DNA of 7,919 nt from a bacterium (GTDB lineage: Bacteria; Verrucomicrobiota; Verrucomicrobiia; Limisphaerales; J093), in the NCBI GenBank assembly GCA_021784265.1, contig JAJXTA010000104.1, positions 1 to 7,919 on the forward strand. The letters run 5' to 3'. The notes under the pieces were generated by a model, which saw nothing but the letters and a program-made list of their open reading frames with translations, made no database searches and was not told the DNA's origin. This document shows positions 1 to 6,386 of this stretch, piece after piece; the stretch's first letter is position 1; each line of letters begins with the position of its first letter. The position numbers and the translations under genes are program-made.

Positions 1-30
1 GAGCGAATGTCAGACGACGGACGGTAGAGG

Positions 31-312
31 TTGGTTGTTGGTTACCAGCGGTCGATGGCCTATGTGGTTGGCGGCCTCGATGACCTGGCCGAGCGCCTGG
101 AACTCAAGGCCGTCACGAGCGGGGCCAACGTCAACCTGATTACGCCCTACGACGACGGCGTGCTTTACGGCGCGGAAGCCAAAGGGGACGGCAAGGTAAC
201 GTCGCCCGTGCAGACCTACCTCGACCTGCGCCAGATCAAGGGCCGGGGCGAGGAGGCGGCGGCTTTTCTGAAACAACAAGTCATTCAACCGTCATGGCCG
301 GAGAACGCATAG
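31..312 (+). pseudogene. AbiEi-like antitoxin remnant (C-terminal piece)
   Basis: This reads as the C-terminal end of a type IV toxin-antitoxin AbiEi-family antitoxin, normally a winged-helix DNA-binding repressor of its own operon that counters the AbiEii nucleotidyltransferase. The recognisable part is a stretch with Gly-Ala-Asn-Val, then Pro-Tyr-Asp-Asp-Gly-Val, then the Ser-Pro-Val-Gln-Thr-Tyr-Leu-Asp-Leu segment and a Gly-Arg-Gly-Glu-Glu-Ala-Ala helix ending in Pro-Ser-Trp. Only about 85-93 residues are present against roughly 300 for a whole protein. An in-frame TAG at 25-27 closes the frame upstream, so the N-terminal DNA-binding part is absent and not merely outside the window. The possible starts are TTG at 31 and ATG at 55, neither with a convincing ribosome site. 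It overlaps the next gene by 19 bp, the usual arrangement for abiEi/abiEii. Bases 1-30 match nothing I recognise. Family assignment is from memory of the motif pattern; the truncation is seen directly. Confidence 0.6.
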
Positions 313-744
313 ACTACACCGCCGCCGCCGTGGAAGCGGCCAGGTCGGTGCTCATCGAGTTGACCCACATCCTCGGTGAGCATCGGGACGACATGGTGGT
401 GGTGGGCGGCTGGATTCCCGAGTTGCTGATCCCGCAGAGCCAGGAGCGGCACGTCGGCAGCATCGACGTGGATCTGGCCCTGAACCATAAGGAGCTCACC
501 GAAGCCGGTTACCGGATGATCGGCGAGATCCTGCTCCAGCACGGCTACGCCCAGGACAAAGAGCAGCCGTTCGTCTTCCGCAAGCCCGTGCGGGGCCAGG
601 TGGTGCAGGTGGATTTTCTGGCGGGCGAGTATGGCGGCACCGGCAAGAGCCGCCGCACGCTTGCCGAAGCAATACCGATTATAAACGGTCATTTCCCGGC
701 GCGAACCGGTAAACCCGGGCGCTTGATCGGGTCCATGGCCTCGC

Positions 745-769
745 CGGACCGCGGTGGCGCGGGGGTCCG
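745..769. repeat. Inverted repeat in the abiE/ABC spacer
   Basis: CGGACC (745-750) is mirrored by GGTCCG (764-769) around a 13-base loop. It lies in non-coding DNA between the decayed toxin remnant and the ABC ATPase gene. No T-run follows on either strand, so it is not a standard terminator. It may be a chance structure in GC-rich DNA. Confidence 0.3.
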
Positions 770-786
770 CCGTTTGGGACAAGCGC

Positions 787-816
787 GAAGTACAAACTTC
801 TCGGATGAACCGAGAA
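787..816 (+). promoter_or_regulatory. Two overlapping inverted repeats upstream of the ABC ATPase gene
   Basis: A perfect 7-bp inverted repeat, TTCTCGG (798-804) and CCGAGAA (810-816), flanks a 5-base centre and ends 40 bp before the ABC start codon. A second, shorter one, GAAGT (787-791) and ACTTC (796-800), shares bases 798-800 with it, so in RNA the two hairpins could not both form fully. A direct repeat of GAATCG (814-819 and 821-826) follows. This could be an operator or a leader-RNA element. No confident -10/-35 pair is visible between about 665 and 856, so its role is unproven. Confidence 0.35.
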
Positions 817-856
817 TCGTGAATCGAAGAGCTGAAGTGCAAAACCGGAAATCCCT

Positions 857-1522
857 ATGTTGATCAAGCTGCGCAACCTCGAGAAACCCATCGCGACCAA
901 AACCGGCCCCCTCTACCTCCTCCGCCAGATCCACCTGGACGTCGAGGAGGGCGAATTCCTCACCATTATGGGGCCGAGCGGGGCCGGCAAATCGACCCTG
1001 CTCAGCATCATCGGCCTGTACGACAATTCCTGGGAGGGGGAATATCACCTGTTCGAGCAGGCGGTGCACCGGCTCCCGCCGAAACAACGGGCCGCGCTGA
1101 ACAAGCGCCACGTGGGTTTTGTTTTTCAGCAGTTTCATCTCCTGGAGGATCTCACGGTGGCGGAGAACCTCGACATCCCCCTCTCCTATCGTGAGGTCAA
1201 GAAGGCGGAGCGGCAGGCGATCGTGGCGGACACGTTGGATCGCTTCAACATGGTGGGAAAAAAAGACCTCTTCCCCAGCCAGCTCTCCGGCGGCCAGCAA
1301 CAGTTGGTGGCCGTGGCCCGGGCGCTGGTGGCCAAACCCACCCTCATTCTGGCCGACGAACCCACCGGGAACCTCCACACCGATCAAGGCCGGGAGCTCA
1401 TGGAGTTGTTCAAGAAGCTCAACGACGCCGGCACCACCATCATCCAAGTGACCCACAACGAGGCCTGGGCGGCCTATGGGCGGCGCATCCTCCGCTTGCG
1501 CGATGGTTGGATGGCGAAGTGA
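857..1522 (+). CDS. LolD/MacB-type ABC transporter ATP-binding protein
   Basis: This is a complete 221-residue cytoplasmic ATPase subunit that would power a membrane permease of the LolCDE/MacB/FtsX group, whose members extract lipoproteins or export small molecules and peptides. Walker A is GPSGAGKST (residues 39-47), the Q-loop glutamine is Q91, the signature LSGGQ is at 143-147, Walker B is LILADE (163-168), and the switch histidine is H200. The signature continues QQL where classic LolD has QQR, and the D-loop reads Gly-Asn-Leu-His instead of Gly-Asn-Leu-Asp. I recall the same residues in a subgroup from Acidobacteria and Verrucomicrobia, so they are probably subfamily traits and not damage. 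ATG at 857 fits the family N-terminus; a weak GGAA lies 6 bases upstream. No permease gene is adjacent: upstream are abiE relics, and downstream the pump gene runs the opposite way, its stop codon directly abutting this TGA. The transported substrate cannot be told. Confidence 0.93.
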   Translation: MLIKLRNLEKPIATKTGPLYLLRQIHLDVEEGEFLTIMGPSGAGKSTLLSIIGLYDNSWEGEYHLFEQAVHRLPPKQRAALNKRHVGFVFQQFHLLEDLTVAENLDIPLSYREVKKAERQAIVADTLDRFNMVGKKDLFPSQLSGGQQQLVAVARALVAKPTLILADEPTGNLHTDQGRELMELFKKLNDAGTTIIQVTHNEAWAAYGRRILRLRDGWMAK

Positions 1523-4500
1523 TTACACCTCGAGCCGATCCTCCGGCCGCGCCACCAGGGCGTAGAGCGCCGGCATCAACAGCACGCTAATGAACAGCCG
1601 TGTGAACAGCCCGCTCACAATCACCAGGGCGAACGGGCGCTGGGAGTCGGTGCCGACGCCCGTGGCGACCGCCGCCGGCAACAACCCCAGGGCCGCCACC
1701 AGCGCCGTCATCATGATCGGGCGGAGCCGCAGCACGGCTCCCTCGCGAATCGCCGCCGCCAAACCCACGCCGTCGCGCCGCAACTCGTTCACGTAGGAGA
1801 TGTACACCACCGCCGTCTGGACCGAGACGCCGAACAGGGCGAGGAACCCGATCCCCGACGAGACCGAGAAGGGCGTCCCCGACAGGCGCAGGGCGATGAT
1901 CCCGCCCGCCGGGGCGGAAAGGAGGACACCCAAGACCGTGATCAGCGGGAACTTGAAATTGCGGTACAGCGCAAACAATAAGAGAAAGATCAGGAAGAGC
2001 GTCAAAGGCAACACCACTTGGAGCTGCCGCCGCGACGCGGTGTATTCCTTGTACTCGCCCCCCCAGTCGAGGTGATAACCCTCGGGCAGCGGCACTTGGG
2101 CGCCGACTTGGCGCTGGGCATCCTCGACGGCGCCCGCCAGGTCGCGGCCCTCGACCGAGAACTGCACGCCGATATAGCGCGAGTTGTTTTCGCGGTAGAT
2201 GAAGGAGGCGCCGTTGAGGACCCGCAGGTCGGCGAACTCCTTGAGCGGGATTTGCTGCCCATCCGGCGTGGCCACCAGGATGCGCCCGATCTCCTCCGGC
2301 GTGTCGCGATAGGGCTGGGCCAGGCGCACGACCAAATCGAATTGTTTCTCGCCCTGGACGACCTGGGTGGCCACCGCGCCGCCGACCGCGGCTTCGACCA
2401 AGCCGTTGATGTCCGCCACATTCAGCCCGTAGCGGGCGATCTTGGCGCGATCGACGTTGACCGTCAGGCTGGGCTGGCCCAACTCCTGGACCAGGGTGAC
2501 GTGGGTGATGCCCCGCACCCGCTCGAGCAGATGCTTGATGAGCTTGCCCTTCTGTTCCAGCGTCTCGAGGTCCGCCCCGAAGACCTTCACCGCCAGCGAA
2601 CTCTTCAAGCCCGTCTCGGCCTCGTCCACGGCGTCTTCGGCGGGCTGGGTGTAGTTGAAGATGATCCCCGGGAACGCTTGTAGCTTCTCGTTGATCGCAT
2701 CGATCAGCGCCGCTTTCGTGCGGTAGCGGCCGGTCCATTCCCGATACGGCTTGAGCCCCACGTAAAACTCGACGTTGAAAAAGCCCGTCGGATCCGTCCC
2801 GTCATCCGGGCGGCCGTGTTCGTCGGCCACGATGGTGACCTCCGGGAAGGACCGGAGGAGGGCGCGGACCCGCGGGGCGATCCGCCGCGATTCCTCGAAG
2901 GAGATCGTGTAGGGCATGGTCGCCCGGATCCACAACGCCCCTTCATCCAGGTGGGGCATGAACTCGGCGCCGACGTTGGGAATCAGGAGCAGGGCGCCGC
3001 CCAAGACGGCGGTGGCCGCGCCGGTGGTCCACCACGGGTGGGCCAGCGCCACGTCCAGGCCGCGGGCATACCAGCCTTTCATGGCCTCGAAGGCGGGGTT
3101 GCGCCGCTCCCGCACGCCGTGGCGCAGCGCCCAGGCGCAGAGCACCGGCACCAGGGTCAGCGTGACGACCAACGCCCCGACCAAGGCAAAGATCATCGTA
3201 TCGGCCATCGGCGTGAACAGCTTGCCCGAGGGTCCGGAGAGGACATAGATCGGGAGAAAACCGGCCACAATGACCGCCACCGCGTAAAACACGGGGCGAT
3301 CCACCTCGGCCGCGGCGGCGACGATCACTTCCATCACGCGGAAGGGCTCGTCGCGCCGCCGGGCGGCCTGCCGGAAGATGTTCTCCACCATGACCACTGC
3401 GCCATCCACCAAAATGCCGAAATCCACCGCCCCGATGGAGAGGAGGTTGTCTGGCACATCCTTCAGGTCCAGGCACATGAAGGCGAACACGAGGGCCAAC
3501 GGGATCGCCGTGGCCACGATCAACCCGGCCCGCACGTCGTAGAGAAAGAACACCAGGACCACGACCACCAACAGAATGCCCCGCAGGAGGTTCTGTTCCA
3601 CGGTGTGCGTCGTGAGCGCCACCAGCTCGTTCCGGTCATAAAAGGGGTGGATTTTCACGTCGGGCGGCAAGAGGCGCCGGTTCAGTTCCTCCGTCTTGGC
3701 CTCCACGCGGCGGAGCACGTCCTGCGTTTTCTCCCCGGTGCGCATGAGAATCACGCCCTCGACGGCGTCATCCTGGGACTGATAGCCGAACTGGCCCAGC
3801 CGCGGGGCGTGCCCAATCACCACCTGGCCGATGTCCTTGACCAAGACCGGAATGCCGTTGTGCACGGCCACCACGACGTTGCCGATGTCTTCGAGCGTAC
3901 GCAGCCGCCCCAGCCCGCGCACATAATAGAATTGGCCGCCTTGCGAATAGAAGCCGCCGCCGGCGTTGCCGTTGTTCGCCCCCAGGGCATTGACGATCAG
4001 CGGCACGGAGAGGCCGGCCCCGGCGATCTTGGCCGGGTCCAGCAAGACCTGATACTGCATCGTCTCGCCGCCCAGCCCGGAGTCATCCGCCACCCCGGGG
4101 ACGGAGCGGTATTGCCGCTCGATCACCCAGTCCTCGAGGGTCTTGAGTTCGAGGGGTGAGCGGTCGGGACTCTCCAACACGTAGCGATAGATCAACCCCG
4201 AGGGCGAGAAGAGCGGCGCCATGCTGGGGGTAACCCCCGTCGGCAGACTCACGTTCGCGATGCGCTCGAACACCTGCTGGCGCGCGAAATAGTTGTCCGT
4301 CCCGTTGCGGAAGGTGAGGATCACATCCGAGAGGCCGTAGAGGGAGATCGAGCGGGCGATCGTCAGCCGGGGCAGGCCGTTCATCTCCACCTCGACCGGC
4401 ACCGTGATCAAACGTTCCACCTCCTCGGCGGCGTGGCCAGGCCATTGGGTGATCACCTCCACCATCGGTGGCGACAGGTCCGGGTAGGCATCCACCGGGA

Positions 4501-4651
4501 GGCGGCTCAGCGACCACAACCCGCCGCCCAGCACCAGGAGCATGAGCAGGACCACCAAGAACCGTTGGCGCAACGAGGCGGCGACGATCCGGTTGATGAA
4601 CGAGGCGGCGGGGACCGCTCGCTCCGGCACAGGAAGAGAAGGCACGCTCAC
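1523..4651 (-). CDS. czcA: CzcA-type heavy-metal efflux RND permease
   Basis: This is a full-length (1042 residues) inner-membrane proton-driven pump of the HME-RND family, working as a trimer with adaptor and outer-membrane channel. TM1 is near 31-48. A large periplasmic pore region follows to about 340, then a TM2-TM6 block at about 352-510. A second half begins with a TM near 543-558 and the family motif Glu-Phe-Met-Pro-His-Leu-Asp-Glu-Gly (563-571), with closing TMs at about 877-1035. TM4 carries DFGILVDGAVVMVEN, giving D410, D416 and E423, which correspond to the proton-relay acidic residues of CzcA. This DFG...DGA form is typical of divalent-cation pumps (Zn/Co/Cd), not the Cu/Ag CusA type. 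The CusA methionine near its Ile-Asp-Met-Leu segment aligns with Glu here (E677), by eye. The start is GTG at 4651, overlapping the adaptor stop as GTGA. No Shine-Dalgarno is seen, so translational coupling is likely. Exact metal is unproven; the symbol denotes the family. Confidence 0.95.
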   Translation of the reverse strand: MSVPSLPVPERAVPAASFINRIVAASLRQRFLVVLLMLLVLGGGLWSLSRLPVDAYPDLSPPMVEVITQWPGHAAEEVERLITVPVEVEMNGLPRLTIARSISLYGLSDVILTFRNGTDNYFARQQVFERIANVSLPTGVTPSMAPLFSPSGLIYRYVLESPDRSPLELKTLEDWVIERQYRSVPGVADDSGLGGETMQYQVLLDPAKIAGAGLSVPLIVNALGANNGNAGGGFYSQGGQFYYVRGLGRLRTLEDIGNVVVAVHNGIPVLVKDIGQVVIGHAPRLGQFGYQSQDDAVEGVILMRTGEKTQDVLRRVEAKTEELNRRLLPPDVKIHPFYDRNELVALTTHTVEQNLLRGILLVVVVLVFFLYDVRAGLIVATAIPLALVFAFMCLDLKDVPDNLLSIGAVDFGILVDGAVVMVENIFRQAARRRDEPFRVMEVIVAAAAEVDRPVFYAVAVIVAGFLPIYVLSGPSGKLFTPMADTMIFALVGALVVTLTLVPVLCAWALRHGVRERRNPAFEAMKGWYARGLDVALAHPWWTTGAATAVLGGALLLIPNVGAEFMPHLDEGALWIRATMPYTISFEESRRIAPRVRALLRSFPEVTIVADEHGRPDDGTDPTGFFNVEFYVGLKPYREWTGRYRTKAALIDAINEKLQAFPGIIFNYTQPAEDAVDEAETGLKSSLAVKVFGADLETLEQKGKLIKHLLERVRGITHVTLVQELGQPSLTVNVDRAKIARYGLNVADINGLVEAAVGGAVATQVVQGEKQFDLVVRLAQPYRDTPEEIGRILVATPDGQQIPLKEFADLRVLNGASFIYRENNSRYIGVQFSVEGRDLAGAVEDAQRQVGAQVPLPEGYHLDWGGEYKEYTASRRQLQVVLPLTLFLIFLLLFALYRNFKFPLITVLGVLLSAPAGGIIALRLSGTPFSVSSGIGFLALFGVSVQTAVVYISYVNELRRDGVGLAAAIREGAVLRLRPIMMTALVAALGLLPAAVATGVGTDSQRPFALVIVSGLFTRLFISVLLMPALYALVARPEDRLEV

Positions 4652-5793
4652 TGCGCTTGGAGGAATTGAACGAACAGGCCACCCTCGACGACGATCGCCT
4701 CCCCGGGGCTCAACCCCGCGGTGACTTCATAGCGGTCAGCCACCCGGTACCCGACGGTGACCCGCCGGCGGGCGAAGCGGTTGTCGGCCAGGGCCACATA
4801 GACGAAGGGCAGGTTCTCGTCGTCGCGCAACATGGCCGAGACGGGGATGAGGCTCCCGCGGTACTCGCGGCGGGAGTGGATGCGGACCCGCACGTACATC
4901 TGCTTGCGTAGAACCCCCTGGGGGTTGGCCGCGACGATCCGCACCCCGATGGCCCGGGTGTTCGGATCCAGGATCGCAGCGATGTTGTCCACGGTGCCGG
5001 GCAGGGCCTGGGCGCCGACGCTCGTCTCGATCTCGGCGGCGTCGCCGAGTTGGATGGCCTCGATGTCGGTCTCGAACACATTAGCCATGACCCACACCTG
5101 GGAGAGGTCCGCCACCGTGAAGCAGGGCGTGGTCCCGGCCTGGAGTAACGTGCCCGGGCTGATCAGCTTCTCGACCAGGGTGCCGGCGATGGGCGAGCGG
5201 ATGATGCCGGTCAGATGGGGGATGGGTCGGTTTTCGCCCGTATCCTGGATGGTCTGATCGTCCACGCCCAGGGAGTGCAGTTGCTCGAGCGCCGCCTCAC
5301 GGTCGGCCTCGGCACTGAGGGCGTCGGTTTGGGCCTGCTCGAGGTCGCGCTGGGCGATCGCGCCGTGCGCGAAGAGTTGCTGGGCTCGGTCGGCATTGCG
5401 CCGGACGTTGAGGGCCGTGGCCACGGCTTTGCGATACCCGGTGATCGCCGCGGCGAAGTCCGCCGACGCCAGCGTCGCCAGCGGGTCGCCCGCCTTCACG
5501 GCGGCCCCAAGGGGAACCAGCAAGCGCGCCACGGGCCCGGAGACCGGCGCTAGGACGGTGGTGGCCCGATTGTTGTCAAAGCCGACGGTCGCCGTGGCCT
5601 CGATGGTGCGGCGGAACGGGCCCGCCGCAACCGTCTGCACCTGCAGGCGTGCCCGTTGCGCCGCCGTCAGGGTGACCTGGTTACCGCCGGTGGGCGGGGC
5701 GGGAGGCGGGCCGTCGGGTGGCGCGCAACCGGCCAAGAGGCCGGCCGCCGCCACCACTAGCAAGGCTCGGCTGAAACAATTATCGCGATTCAT
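4648..5793 (-). CDS. RND periplasmic adaptor lipoprotein (CzcB/CusB, HlyD family)
   Basis: This is a complete 381-residue membrane-fusion protein that would bridge the RND pump to the outer-membrane factor. The N-terminus is a lipoprotein signal with lipobox Leu-Ala-Gly-Cys ending at C23, so the mature protein is anchored through a lipidated cysteine. A Pro-rich linker (24-38) follows. The first lipoyl half has Ala-Pro-Val-Ser-Gly (82-86). An alpha-helical hairpin covers about 115-190, and the second lipoyl half has Ser-Pro-Ile-Ala-Gly near 200. A beta-barrel and membrane-proximal domain run to the end. The region just after C23 has no Met or His, so it lacks the metal-binding methionines of CusB and the His-rich N-terminus of some CzcB proteins. 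ATG 5793 gives the well-formed signal, and an in-frame stop at 5809-5811 rules out a longer start; no clear ribosome site is visible. Its TGA overlaps the pump's GTG, supporting co-translation of the pair. Confidence 0.94.
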   Translation of the reverse strand: MNRDNCFSRALLVVAAAGLLAGCAPPDGPPPAPPTGGNQVTLTAAQRARLQVQTVAAGPFRRTIEATATVGFDNNRATTVLAPVSGPVARLLVPLGAAVKAGDPLATLASADFAAAITGYRKAVATALNVRRNADRAQQLFAHGAIAQRDLEQAQTDALSAEADREAALEQLHSLGVDDQTIQDTGENRPIPHLTGIIRSPIAGTLVEKLISPGTLLQAGTTPCFTVADLSQVWVMANVFETDIEAIQLGDAAEIETSVGAQALPGTVDNIAAILDPNTRAIGVRIVAANPQGVLRKQMYVRVRIHSRREYRGSLIPVSAMLRDDENLPFVYVALADNRFARRRVTVGYRVADRYEVTAGLSPGEAIVVEGGLFVQFLQAQ

Positions 5794-5824
5794 GAGAACA
5801 AAGGAGATTCATTCCACACCAACA

Positions 5825-5853
5825 GGCGGTACTCCCGCGACCACGGGAGCGCC
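5825..5853 (-). repeat. Intercistronic hairpin before the adaptor gene
   Basis: In plus-strand order, GGCG (5825-5828), a 3-base bulge, CTCCCG (5832-5837), a 6-base loop, CGGGAG (5844-5849) and CGCC (5850-5853) make a 4+6 bp stem. It lies in the 88-bp gap between the small Cys/His gene and the adaptor gene. There is no T-run after it in the minus-strand transcript, so an intrinsic terminator is unlikely. It could be an mRNA-stability or processing element. Confidence 0.4.
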
Positions 5854-5881
5854 CTCGACCCAAGACCCAGCAGGAGGGAGA

Positions 5882-6205
5882 CTAGCCGCGCGGGGGAGCG
5901 CGACTGGGGCTAAGCCGGCAATCAATGCGACCCACCACCGCGGTCCGGGGCGGGAGCACGGACCCGGGTCGGCCGACGACCTGGGCCGGTTGGACCTCGA
6001 CGGTGTCCACCGCATGGACCTGGCCATGCGCGAAGAGGCAAACCACGCAGCCGGTCGTGGCGGCTCCGGCGGCCTCGTGCAACACACGATGGAGGGAGGG
6101 ACAGACCGAGAGGGTGGTGATGACCAAGACCGCCACCGCGAGCAGCCCGGCCAAGGCCGGCTGAGCGGCGCGTCGCATCCCGCGAAGCATTCGGTCCAGT
6201 CGCAC
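5882..6205 (-). CDS. Small Cys/His-rich secreted or membrane-anchored protein
   Basis: This is a protein of up to 107 residues with a hydrophobic helix at about 17-34, either a signal peptide or an anchor, preceded by arginines. Right after the helix come C35, H39, H43, C53, C56, H60 and H64. The regular spacing (C-x3-H-x3-H-x9-C-x2-C-x3-H-x3-H) looks like a metal site exposed to the periplasm. A further C96 is near a Ser-Arg-Ala-Pro-Pro C-terminal tail. I recall similar short DUF2946-like proteins beside metal-efflux operons, some with a Phe-Ala-His-Gly-Gln-Val stretch as here, but I cannot confirm the family. The frame shown begins at GTG 6205; ATG at 6190 or 6178 are equally plausible, and none has a good ribosome site. 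It sits between the outer-membrane factor and adaptor genes in the same orientation. A role in sensing, buffering or delivering metal to the pump is inference. Longer competing frames here lack a hydrophobic helix with following Cys/His pattern. Confidence 0.68.
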   Translation of the reverse strand: MRLDRMLRGMRRAAQPALAGLLAVAVLVITTLSVCPSLHRVLHEAAGAATTGCVVCLFAHGQVHAVDTVEVQPAQVVGRPGSVLPPRTAVVGRIDCRLSPSRAPPRG

Positions 6206-6216
6206 GATTCAGTTTC

Positions 6217-6245
6217 AATAGAGCAGAACCCGCGCCGGGTCGCAA
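6217..6245 (-). promoter_or_regulatory. Candidate sigma70-like promoter for the small gene, adaptor and pump
   Basis: On the minus strand TTGCGA (6245-6240) and TCTATT (6222-6217) are separated by exactly 17 bases. Each matches 4 of 6 consensus positions, and the surroundings are unusually AT-rich for this window. Transcription would begin around 6210, making the GTG at 6205 almost leaderless and the ATG at 6190 better placed. It would let the distal part of the operon be expressed separately from the upstream adaptor and outer-membrane factor. The call rests on eye matching only. Confidence 0.3.
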
Positions 6246-6277
6246 GTCCGAATGCGGGAACGCTCGGGGCGCGACCC
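6237..6277 (-). repeat. Intercistronic hairpin overlapping the candidate promoter
   Basis: GGGTCGC (6237-6243) pairs with GCGACCC (6271-6277). Inside it CCGA (6248-6251) pairs with TCGG (6264-6267), and GCG (6254-6256) pairs with CGC (6261-6263) around a GGAA loop. This forms a long interrupted stem. It overlaps the proposed -35 box, so as DNA it could be an operator-like dyad, and as RNA in read-through transcripts a structured spacer. There is no T-run, so I do not call it a terminator. Confidence 0.4.
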
Positions 6278-6362
6278 TCGATGGGCCGGGCCACGAAGGG
6301 AGCAAGGGGGCCCACCTACCGGCCACTGCCGCGGGAGGTTCGACCCCGGCGGGGAGGAGGCG

Positions 6363-6385
6363 GGGCGTGCTGGTGGTGCTCGCCC
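6363..6385 (-). repeat. Hairpin directly after the outer-membrane factor stop codon
   Basis: GGGCG-T-GC (6363-6370) pairs with GC-T-CGCCC (6378-6385) around a 7-base loop, with one T/T mismatch. It begins one base past the TGA of the outer-membrane factor gene. The expected run of T residues is missing on the minus strand, so it is at best a weak or factor-assisted transcription pause or an mRNA 3'-end protector. Confidence 0.35.
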
Positions 6386-6386
6386 G

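Larger units (their letters stand above)
294..863 (+). pseudogene. AbiEii-like nucleotidyltransferase toxin, 3'-truncated
   Basis: The N-terminal part is a Pol-beta-type nucleotidyltransferase of the AbiEii toxin family. Val-Val-Gly-Gly-Trp sits at residues 36-40, the Asp-x-Asp pair is D58 and D60, and a third acidic residue (D107) follows in Val-Gln-Val-Asp-Phe-Leu. This is the expected GG...DxD...D metal-binding layout. Similarity stops soon after residue 115-121 (near base 655-660). The rest of the frame is Arg/Gly-rich read-through of non-coding DNA that runs past the start of the next gene and stops at 861-863. Full-length relatives are roughly 250-300 residues with a helical C-terminal half that is missing here. 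The catalytic residues survive, but the fold is probably incomplete, so I infer a non-functional relic. Start is ATG 294, overlapping the antitoxin remnant. The exact junction cannot be fixed without aligning an intact homologue. Confidence 0.62.

Noticed and set aside
673..690. TATAAA (680-685) as a -10 box for the ABC gene
   Set aside because: No acceptable -35 lies 16-18 bases upstream; the nearest, TTGCCG at 661-666, leaves only 13 bases.
689..1456. Minus-strand 255-codon frame opposite the ABC ATPase
   Set aside because: It is the antisense of a gene with complete ABC motifs and shows no recognisable domain.
2816..4159. Plus-strand 447-codon open frame antisense to the pump gene
   Set aside because: The translation is rich in His, Gly, Arg and Asp with no domain, and it lies wholly inside a convincing CzcA gene. 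Long antisense frames are common in GC-rich coding DNA.
5809..6315. Minus-strand 168-codon frame in the same frame as the adaptor gene
   Set aside because: It is Pro/Arg/Ser-rich with no hydrophobic helix where one is expected, and its stop ends before the adaptor start. The overlapping 5882-6205 frame has a clear helix and Cys/His pattern.
5922..6326. Minus-strand 134-codon frame overlapping the small gene
   Set aside because: It is Arg/Gly/Pro-rich low-complexity sequence, typical of an out-of-frame shadow.
6237..6350. Possible cobalamin riboswitch (plus-strand GCCACTG near 6322, GGGAA near 6256)
   Set aside because: The boxes are in the wrong order and spacing for the B12 fold, and the plus strand here leads into the antisense of the outer-membrane factor, so no gene would be controlled.
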